Shown here in pieces: positions 40,729-46,963 of a stretch of DNA of 46,963 nucleotides. Both the position numbers and the translations under genes were made by a program. Source of the DNA: Burkholderiales bacterium (GTDB lineage: Bacteria > Pseudomonadota > Gammaproteobacteria > Burkholderiales > Burkholderiaceae_C); assembly GCA_003241965.1 (NCBI GenBank), contig QBMB01000003.1:47364-94326 (forward strand), in the 5' to 3' direction. The notes under the pieces were generated by a model. The model saw only the letters and a list, made by a program, of their open reading frames with translations, was not told the origin of the DNA and did no database searches. Within the stretch, counting starts at the first letter, position 1. Each line of letters opens with the position of its first letter.

Positions 40729-42966
40729 ATGACGGAAAAACACAGGATCTGGCGGGAGGAATACCACTTCGCGAACTGCGTCATCCGCTGCGACACGCGA
40801 GAACTGTTGCGAGACGGCATCGCTCAGAAAATCGAGCGGCGGTCCTTCGATCTGATCCTCTACTTGCTGCAGCTCGAAGGGCGGGTGGCGAGCAAGGACG
40901 AGCTGCTGGAACACGTCTGGGGCAACCACTTCGTGTCCGAATCCGTCATCGCCCAAAGCATCATGAAGGTGCGCAAGGCGCTGGGCATCACCGGCAAGGA
41001 ACCGGGCCCCATCAAGACCGTTCACCGGGTGGGCTACCGCTTCGCCAGCGAAGTGCGAAAGGCCATTCATTCACCTGCATCCAGCTCGGGCTCGCGGCGC
41101 CAACCGGGCCCGCCGCGCATCCTGTGGCTGCCCACAGAGGGCACGCTGGACCGTCCGGACCTGTCCTGGGTTCGTTATGGCTTGATCTCGGTGGCGACCC
41201 ACATACTGCACGGCCACGGCGTGCCCACAGTGCTTGCCAGCGAGGCAATCCGCTGGCACGAATCCTCCGTTGAAGGGCCTGCCGATGGTGCGAGCGCACC
41301 CACATTGGCGGTTCTGGAGGTCGGCATGCCGGTGGTGCACAGCCACCTCACCACCTCCGGCGACCAGTACAGCCTGCAATGGCGCATGCAGCTGGACGGC
41401 GTCGAGCACGGCAACCGGATCGAGGGCGCAGCACCCGCCGACCTCGCCCTGAGGGCAGCCCGCGAAGTTGCACTCGTCGTGCGCCTGCAGGCGGGCCTGC
41501 AACCCACCCATGGGCAGGCGGCTCGTTTTGTGGAGGAAGCCTTGCCGCTGATCGAGCTGGCCCTCACGCTGGATCAGGTCGACAAGGCCTTCCCGCTGCT
41601 GGCGGCCTGCACCGACATGGCGGCGTGCCCTCTGCCGATCTGGGCCGAGTTCGTGCTCTTGCTGGCCCAGCGCGGGGATGACAACACCCTTGCCTGCACC
41701 GAACGTGTCATTGAGCAGGCACGCCTTGCACAAGACTGCGCCCATGAAGGATGGGCCCGTCTGTGCAGTGCGCACCACTTGCTGTACCGGCACCGCTGCG
41801 CCGAGGCGGTTGAACTGGCCATGGCCGGCGTGGCACTGGTGCGCCATGCCGCTCCGCATGCCTTGCATGCCCGCGCGCTGCTGCTGGCCACGCATGTGCT
41901 GGCCACAGCAGGCAAGGTCACCGAGGCAGCCGTGCTGTGGCGCGAGGCCGCCGCCGTGGTCAGTCAACATGCTACGCACGACATGGTGTGTCGCGTGCAT
42001 TTGCTGCGCTGCGAGCTCGATCACATGGAGGCCGGGCTGTCCAGCGCGCACGGGCCCCGCGGGCCGGTGCCGGACGCTTCGCGCTGGCTGGGACTGTCCC
42101 CACTCACGGCGTCCATTCAAGCCATGCACAGCCTCCAATCCTGCGCCCGGGGCGACTTTGAAAGCTGCCGGCGGGAGCTCGACCATGCCCTGCAGGCGGC
42201 CGACAACGGCGGTACCGCCCCCGTACGCCTTTTCGTCCAGCTGCAGCGGGGCAACTTTCTGGCCCGCTGTGGCGACCACGCCGGATTGCAGGAGTGCATC
42301 CGTGCGCTTGAAGAACCCGCGCTGCGCGCAACGCCCTTGGCGCACGCCGTCGCACGCTGGTTGCGCGCACGGCAATACCACCTCGCGGGTGACGCAGCAC
42401 AGGCCTTGACGCTGGCCGAGGCGGCCATGGAAGAACTGGCGGACCTGGGCATCTGGTGTGCCGAGGATCAATGGCTCTACGTGGCCCAGCTGGCCCTGGT
42501 CGCGGGAAACCGCCGCTCAGCGCGCCAGTGGTTGCAGAGGCTTCAGACCCGCCATGAGCACCGCCCTTTGCAGTCGCGGCAAGCCACCGCTCTGGCCGTG
42601 GAGGGCATGATCGAATACGCGGAGGGCAATGCGAGCAAGGCGCTGACGCTGTTTGAACAGGCGTGTCGTCTGGCGCGTGGCACGCTGCTGTGCAACATCC
42701 TCCTGTTCGGCCTCACATGGCTGGCGCTCATCGATGGGCGAAACCCCTCGCCCGCACAACTGCTTCCCGCCGGACAGTGGGTGGAGGGCACTCGCGAAGG
42801 CCGGCACGTGCGCGCCATGCTGCACAACAAGCCTTATTGGGCCATCTCGCGGCGCGAACACCCGGTGTTGCTGGGAACGGCCGCCGAGCTGCTGCCGCAC
42901 CGGGTGGCGGATGTGGGCGGCTCGGGCCCGTCCTGTTACGCCCACCACCTGCCCATGCCCGTGTGA
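40729..42966 (+). CDS. Large regulator: OmpR-type winged helix followed by helical (TPR-like) repeats
   Basis: A 745-residue cytoplasmic protein. Residues about 12-110 are an OmpR/PhoB-type winged helix: RRSFDLILYLLQLEGRVASKDELLEHVWG, SVIAQSIMKVRKALG and TVHRVGYRF. Residues 130-260 are a mixed domain. The remaining ~450 residues are Ala/Leu-rich paired helices of TPR character (for example ALTLAEAAMEELADLG, AVEGMIEYAEGNASKALTLFEQA). No membrane span, so it is not CadC/ToxR-like; the layout recalls HilA-type regulators. AAAGG before ATG 40729 with an 8-nt spacer decides the start. It probably controls the upstream operon; target sites are unknown. Confidence 0.85.
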   Translation: MTEKHRIWREEYHFANCVIRCDTRELLRDGIAQKIERRSFDLILYLLQLEGRVASKDELLEHVWGNHFVSESVIAQSIMKVRKALGITGKEPGPIKTVHRVGYRFASEVRKAIHSPASSSGSRRQPGPPRILWLPTEGTLDRPDLSWVRYGLISVATHILHGHGVPTVLASEAIRWHESSVEGPADGASAPTLAVLEVGMPVVHSHLTTSGDQYSLQWRMQLDGVEHGNRIEGAAPADLALRAAREVALVVRLQAGLQPTHGQAARFVEEALPLIELALTLDQVDKAFPLLAACTDMAACPLPIWAEFVLLLAQRGDDNTLACTERVIEQARLAQDCAHEGWARLCSAHHLLYRHRCAEAVELAMAGVALVRHAAPHALHARALLLATHVLATAGKVTEAAVLWREAAAVVSQHATHDMVCRVHLLRCELDHMEAGLSSAHGPRGPVPDASRWLGLSPLTASIQAMHSLQSCARGDFESCRRELDHALQAADNGGTAPVRLFVQLQRGNFLARCGDHAGLQECIRALEEPALRATPLAHAVARWLRARQYHLAGDAAQALTLAEAAMEELADLGIWCAEDQWLYVAQLALVAGNRRSARQWLQRLQTRHEHRPLQSRQATALAVEGMIEYAEGNASKALTLFEQACRLARGTLLCNILLFGLTWLALIDGRNPSPAQLLPAGQWVEGTREGRHVRAMLHNKPYWAISRREHPVLLGTAAELLPHRVADVGGSGPSCYAHHLPMPV

Positions 42967-42978
42967 TGCCGCCTTGGA

Positions 42979-43935
42979 TCACGCAGGCGGTGGCACCTCA
43001 AGACGGGCACCCACATGCACCAGGCCGCGTGATTCGGCCAGTTCGACCTGGCGCTGCCGCTCCGCCATGTGCGCTTTTTGCTGGGGGCTGCGCTGGTCGT
43101 GGCAATGCGGGCAACTCACGCCCTTCACATAGTGCGGCGATGCTTTCTCCGCGGCGCTCAGCGGCCAGCGGCACGAGCGGCACAGCTCGTGCGAACCGGG
43201 TTGCAAGCCGTGGCCCACGCTCACACGTTCGTCAAACACGAAACACTCACCCTCCCAGGTGCTCTGGGTGGGCGGGATCTCTTCGAGGTATTTGAGGATG
43301 CCGCCCTCAAGGTGGTAGACCTCATCAAAGCCGCGCATCTTCATGAGCGCGGTGGACTTCTCGCAGCGGATGCCCCCGGTGCAGAACATCGCCACCTTGG
43401 GCTTCTTGCCGCCTTGCAAGGCCGGTTGTGCATCGAGCCAGGCGGGCAGTTCGGTGAAGGTCTTGATGTTCGGGTTGACCGCACCCGCGAAGGTGCCAAT
43501 GGCCACTTCGTAGTCGTTGCGGGTGTCGATCACCAGCACGTCCGGGTCGGCCAGCAGGGCGTTCCAGTCCTGCGGTTTCACGTATTGGCCCACCGTCTTG
43601 TTCGGGTCCAGGCCGGGCACGCGCAAGGTCACGATCTCTTTCTTCAAACGCACCTTCATGCGGTTGAAAGGCGGGTGCTCGCTCCACGACTCCTTGTGCG
43701 GCAAACGGGCCAGGCGGGCATCAGCGCGCAGGTGCGCCAACACCGAGTGCACACCCGCCTGCGGCCCGGCGATGGTGCCATTGATGCCTTCGCGGGCGAG
43801 CAGCAAGGTGCCTTTGACGTGGTGGGCCTCGCAGCAGGCCTGCAGCGGATCGCGCATGTCTTCGAAGTCGGGCAAATCGACGAACTGGTACAGCGCGGCG
43901 GTGAGGTAGGGATGGGCGGGGGACGCGTCGGTCAT
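42979..43935 (-). CDS. trhO: tRNA uridine-34 hydroxylase TrhO (rhodanese family)
   Basis: A 318-residue protein of the UPF0176/YceA family, the O2-dependent 5-hydroxyuridine-34 synthase of tRNA. The N-terminal domain has [16 protein letters not shown]. The rhodanese domain (about 125-225) has [19 protein letters not shown] and the active loop [10 protein letters not shown] with Cys185 and Cys191. A C-terminal Cys-rich part ([18 protein letters not shown]) resembles a zinc site. The ATG at 43935 ([10 protein letters not shown]) is chosen; a longer open frame overlaps the patatin gene. Confidence 0.92.
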   Translation of the reverse strand: MTDASPAHPYLTAALYQFVDLPDFEDMRDPLQACCEAHHVKGTLLLAREGINGTIAGPQAGVHSVLAHLRADARLARLPHKESWSEHPPFNRMKVRLKKEIVTLRVPGLDPNKTVGQYVKPQDWNALLADPDVLVIDTRNDYEVAIGTFAGAVNPNIKTFTELPAWLDAQPALQGGKKPKVAMFCTGGIRCEKSTALMKMRGFDEVYHLEGGILKYLEEIPPTQSTWEGECFVFDERVSVGHGLQPGSHELCRSCRWPLSAAEKASPHYVKGVSCPHCHDQRSPQQKAHMAERQRQVELAESRGLVHVGARLEVPPPA

Positions 43936-43963
43936 GGCGCAATTATCCCCCTGCCCTGCCCCG

Positions 43964-45037
43964 TCACAGGGGCAACAACCGGGACGGGTCGGGCCGCTGC
44001 AGCCACTGGTCGAACTCCTCGGCCAGCTGCTGGCTGGCTGCAGTGGCGGCATTCCAGGCCTTCATGCGCCCAGCCAGATCAGGCCCGTAGCGGGTGAAAT
44101 CCTGGCGGTCGGGCAGCTTGGCATTGGGCAAGGATTTCACCCAGGCCGGATCGGGCGCGAGCACCAGCATGCTGTCCAGTGCGGGGCTGCTGCGGTGCCG
44201 GCTCTTCCATGCCTTGTCCAGCCAGCCCGGCACGACCGACTGCTGGAAATGGGGATACAGCACGATGGGTGCCGAGGTGGGCGGCTGGTAGCGCAGGTGC
44301 AGGTGGTAGTCGGTGATGCCACCGTCCCAGTAGGTGCCGGGCGGTGCGCCCGCAATGCCGTGCACCGGGCGCAGCACAAAGGGTATGGAGCAACTGGCCT
44401 GCAGCGCATCCATGAAGTTGGCCTCTGCCAGCGGCACCTGCCGGGTGCGCAAGTCCTGGGTCGAAAACGGCAGCCCGGCGCCCGTGGAAAACACCACCCG
44501 CTCCAGCCAGGCGCCCAGTGCCTTGCGGTGCAATGCGTTGGCGGCAAACGCGCCGAGGTAACCCAGCGGTGTGCGGATGCGCCCATCGCGCCCGAGCAGG
44601 TGGCGCCCGCGCGAGGTGACGATATGCAGGTGGTAGCGCGGGTGCAGGAGCACCTCTTGAATGCGTCCGCCATAGAAAAGCTGGAGACTGCCGCCGAACT
44701 GCTCGCTGACCTGGTCGGGTGTGGGGCGCTTCTGCCCCGGGGGCAAGGCGTAGTGCTGGGCGATGTAGTCGCGCTCCAACCGCTCGAAGGCGGCCACCGG
44801 GTCGTTCAGGCAGGCTGTGGCCATGCGCCAGGCGCCGATGGAAGCGCCCACCAGATGAACCGGCTGGGCGCTTTGAGGCAGCCATTGGCCAAACAGGAAA
44901 CGGTCCAGCGGCCCCAGAACCAGCCCCTTGGGACCGCCTGCGGCGCCCGGGATGACACCCACGTCCTGCGCACGCAGACCGTGGTGCTCGATGTGGTGGC
45001 GCGCGAGCGGGCCGGCGTAGAGGCGAAGGGCTTGCAT
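43964..45037 (-). CDS. Patatin-like phospholipase
   Basis: A 357-residue protein. The oxyanion loop is GAAGGPKG, the nucleophile elbow GASIGAW (G-x-S-x-G) and the catalytic Asp sits in [11 protein letters not shown], giving the Ser-Asp dyad of patatins. Members hydrolyse phospholipids or other acyl esters. No signal peptide. It starts with ATG at 45037 and is followed 28 bp later by trhO, maybe in one transcript. The role is unknown; not all patatin-like proteins are toxins. Confidence 0.87.
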   Translation of the reverse strand: MQALRLYAGPLARHHIEHHGLRAQDVGVIPGAAGGPKGLVLGPLDRFLFGQWLPQSAQPVHLVGASIGAWRMATACLNDPVAAFERLERDYIAQHYALPPGQKRPTPDQVSEQFGGSLQLFYGGRIQEVLLHPRYHLHIVTSRGRHLLGRDGRIRTPLGYLGAFAANALHRKALGAWLERVVFSTGAGLPFSTQDLRTRQVPLAEANFMDALQASCSIPFVLRPVHGIAGAPPGTYWDGGITDYHLHLRYQPPTSAPIVLYPHFQQSVVPGWLDKAWKSRHRSSPALDSMLVLAPDPAWVKSLPNAKLPDRQDFTRYGPDLAGRMKAWNAATAASQQLAEEFDQWLQRPDPSRLLPL

Positions 45038-45076
45038 GGGCTGCGATTGTCACGCAGCGCGCACGCACAAAACGCT

Positions 45077-45916
45077 TCAGTGGCCCGGTGCTTCTTCGGC
45101 CTCGGTGATTTCGGTGTGGCGCGAGATGGATGGAATTTCCTCCGCCACCACAGTGTCGGGATCGATGCCCAGCACCAGGCCGACCGGGTCCGGGTAGGTG
45201 TTGATCAGCAGCTCTGAGCGCATGGACTGCTCTTCAGCCCGGGCGCGCCAGGAGCCGATGTGGATCACGCCGGCAATCGGTTCGTACACCTCGTTCTCGA
45301 ACGGCGCGGTCTGGTGTTCGATGGCGTTGATCATGCGTTTGGGGAAATTCCACTCGCGCGCCAGTGCGGCCCCCACCTCGGCGTAGCTGTAGCCGAACAG
45401 GCCACGCTCTGCCGTGGAGCGTTTGAGGTCGAGCATGGGCACGCTGCGGTCGAGATCGATCATGGCCTCGGGCATGCCCACGTGCATCACGAGCTCGCCG
45501 ATGCCGTGGATCAGGCCGGCGGTGAAGGCGGTGTTTTCGTCGATGCGGATCGGCAGTGCGATGTAGCGCGAGAGGTTGGCGGTGTTGAGGCTGTAGCGCC
45601 AGAACTGGTTGAGGTTGACACCGCCCACGGCGTGAAAGCCTTCGCCCAGCGAAGCGGCAATGACGAGTGCGCGCACCTTGATCAGACCCAGCACCTGGAT
45701 CGCTTCGCGGGCGTTGGACACCGAGCGGTGCAGGCCGAAGAAAGCCGAGTTGGCAGTCTTGAGCAGCTTGGCGGTGAGCACCGGGTCGTCTTCGATGTAC
45801 GAGGCGGCCAGCATCGCGTCGACGTCTTCCTGATCGAAGGTCTCGATCAGCTTGCGAACCACCTTGGGTGCTGAAGGAAGGGCGTCGGGCCGTTTCAGGA
45901 GCTTCTCGAGTTGCAT
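45077..45916 (-). CDS. HDOD-domain signalling protein, copy 2
   Basis: A 279-residue protein almost wholly of the HDOD domain (residues 5-210): LPSAPKVVRKLIETF, IEDDPVLTAKLLKTANSAFFGL, AIQVLGLIKVRALVIAASLG and TAGLIHGIGELVM. HDOD proteins lack HD phosphohydrolase chemistry and act in signalling or motility control. The N-terminus MQLEKLLKRPDALP is nearly the same as that of the next gene upstream. ATG 45916 is preferred; a longer open frame begins at 45988. Confidence 0.9.
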   Translation of the reverse strand: MQLEKLLKRPDALPSAPKVVRKLIETFDQEDVDAMLAASYIEDDPVLTAKLLKTANSAFFGLHRSVSNAREAIQVLGLIKVRALVIAASLGEGFHAVGGVNLNQFWRYSLNTANLSRYIALPIRIDENTAFTAGLIHGIGELVMHVGMPEAMIDLDRSVPMLDLKRSTAERGLFGYSYAEVGAALAREWNFPKRMINAIEHQTAPFENEVYEPIAGVIHIGSWRARAEEQSMRSELLINTYPDPVGLVLGIDPDTVVAEEIPSISRHTEITEAEEAPGH

Positions 45917-46000
45917 GTCTTTTCCCCGCCTTGTGTGCCGACCCGAATGGGGTTTGCTGTATTTTTTATCGCCCGAAAGCTTGCGCACTTGAGGTCTTTC

Positions 46001-46828
46001 TCAGTCAATGAAGGCGCCCAGCGCCTGGCTGAACGACCACTCCGACGGATCCTTGCCCAGCACGCTGTCCAGATCGAGCCCGAGCGAGAGGCCCACCAGA
46101 TCCGGGAAGGTGGCCACCAGTCCGCTTTCGTCGAGCTGGATTTCTTCGGCGCGCGCGCGCCAGGAGGCAATGTGCAGCACGCCACCCAGCGGGTCGTAGG
46201 CCTCACCTTCGAAGGGCGTGATCTGGTTGTTCAGGGCCGAGACGATGTCCTGCGGGAACTGCCACTTCTCGGCCATGCCTGCGCCCACCTGGGCATAGGT
46301 GTAGCCAAACACCGACATCTCGGCCTGGGCGCGGTTGAGGTCCAGCGGTGGCGTGCCCATGTCCAGCGGCGCGATCAGGTCGGGCATGGCGATGTGCATG
46401 ATCAGGTCGCCAATGGAATGGATCAGGCCGGCGGTGAACGCATTGCCTTCGTTCTGGCGCAGCAAACTCGCCAGGGATTTGGAGATATCGGCCACGCGCA
46501 GGCTGTAACGCCAGAACTGCGGCAGGTTGACCCCGGGCACGTTTTTGAAGCTCGATCCCAGCGCCGCGGCCATCACCAGCGAGCGCACATGGGTCATGCC
46601 CAGCATGGCCACGGCTTCTTCGGCGCTGCCGATCTTGCGGCTGACGCGGAAGAATGCCGAATTGGACAGGCGCAGCACGCGCGTGGTGAGCGACGGATCC
46701 TGGGAGATCAGGTCGGACACCCGCTTGGGGCTCGGGTCGTCCTTGTTCATCTCCGCCAGCAGTTCGGAGACAGTGCGCGACATGGCGGGCAGCGCGCGGG
46801 GAAAGTTCAGCAGGGCTTCGAGTTGCAT
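46001..46828 (-). CDS. HDOD-domain signalling protein, copy 1
   Basis: A 275-residue HDOD protein, paralogue of the next gene downstream: MQLEALLNFPRALPAM, ISQDPSLTTRVLRLSNSAFFRV, AVAMLGMTHVRSLVMAAALG, TAGLIHSIGDLIMH and a C-terminal helical part with ASWRARAEE shared by both. The two genes are 84 bp apart in the same direction. ATG 46828 is chosen; a longer open frame (46864) adds a Pro-rich leader. The 135 bp between its start and the window edge show nothing I can name. Confidence 0.9.
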   Translation of the reverse strand: MQLEALLNFPRALPAMSRTVSELLAEMNKDDPSPKRVSDLISQDPSLTTRVLRLSNSAFFRVSRKIGSAEEAVAMLGMTHVRSLVMAAALGSSFKNVPGVNLPQFWRYSLRVADISKSLASLLRQNEGNAFTAGLIHSIGDLIMHIAMPDLIAPLDMGTPPLDLNRAQAEMSVFGYTYAQVGAGMAEKWQFPQDIVSALNNQITPFEGEAYDPLGGVLHIASWRARAEEIQLDESGLVATFPDLVGLSLGLDLDSVLGKDPSEWSFSQALGAFID

Positions 46829-46963
46829 GTGACGCAAGTCCGGTGGAGGCGTTGGGCTTGGCACGCAGTCCAGGCTGGTGGGTGCGTGTTCTCCTCTGTA
46901 TCGGCTTGGTGGCCACCAACTTGAGCCCAGCCCAGCCCCGCCCAGGAGGCCTTTGCCCGGCTC

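Noticed and set aside
46920-46945. Repeated CCCAGC-like units at the right edge
   Set aside because: Imperfect and very short; no more than GC-rich low complexity.
1-46963. tRNA, rRNA, CRISPR, insertion sequence or prophage
   Set aside because: I looked for the usual signs (transposase or integrase genes, regular repeats, tRNA-like cloverleaf ends) and found none. The GH19 enzyme alone does not make a prophage.

Overview
The window reads as a chromosomal segment of a high-GC betaproteobacterium, most likely of the Comamonadaceae (Hydrogenophaga/Acidovorax-like). I infer this from the codon use, the order mltG-tmk-holB-pilZ-tatD, a 4-hydroxybutyrate dehydrogenase like that of Cupriavidus, a tctBA pair, and frequent GTG/TTG starts with GTGA or ATGA stop/start overlaps. 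I see no rRNA or tRNA gene, CRISPR array, insertion sequence or phage module. The taxonomic call is an inference; no search was possible.

Left part (1-7323): a compact cluster that looks like an uncharacterised biosynthetic system. On the minus strand lie a partial membrane sulfatase-superfamily enzyme, a YceI lipocalin-like protein and a CDP-alcohol phosphatidyltransferase. Divergent from them runs a tightly coupled plus-strand operon: an MDR dehydrogenase without the usual zinc cysteine, a PTPS/QueD-fold protein without the known catalytic residues, a GT4 glycosyltransferase and a SAM methyltransferase. A RibD-type reductase converges on the operon end. Together they suggest a modified, glycosylated pterin or pyrimidine product, perhaps joined to a lipid headgroup.

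Middle (7415-33802): housekeeping and metabolic genes. These include a PaiB-type flavoprotein, an SGNH hydrolase, an OpgC-like acyltransferase, an in-frame fusion of TadA to a haloalkane dehalogenase, an LD-carboxypeptidase, an adenylate cyclase with a C-terminal FHA domain, a penicillin-acylase-family hydrolase, an arginine/ornithine-type ABC operon (aotJQMOP), tctBA with a clear terminator, the mltG-tmk-holB-pilZ-tatD-ankyrin run, ygfZ, an NRDE protein, a thioesterase-GNAT fusion, an HSL-type hydrolase and gbd.

Right part (33830-42966): an accessory-looking locus. Two small proteins resembling CesT-type secretion chaperones stand divergent from a small LuxR-type HTH protein, two tandem paralogous proteins of about 500 residues and unknown function, a GH19-type lysozyme/chitinase and a membrane protein. 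It ends with a large regulator that pairs an OmpR-type winged helix with helical repeats, the layout of HilA-like regulators. I suggest an effector/chaperone island, but no secretion apparatus gene lies in the window.

Right edge (42979-46828): trhO, a patatin-like phospholipase and two tandem HDOD-domain genes, all on the minus strand.
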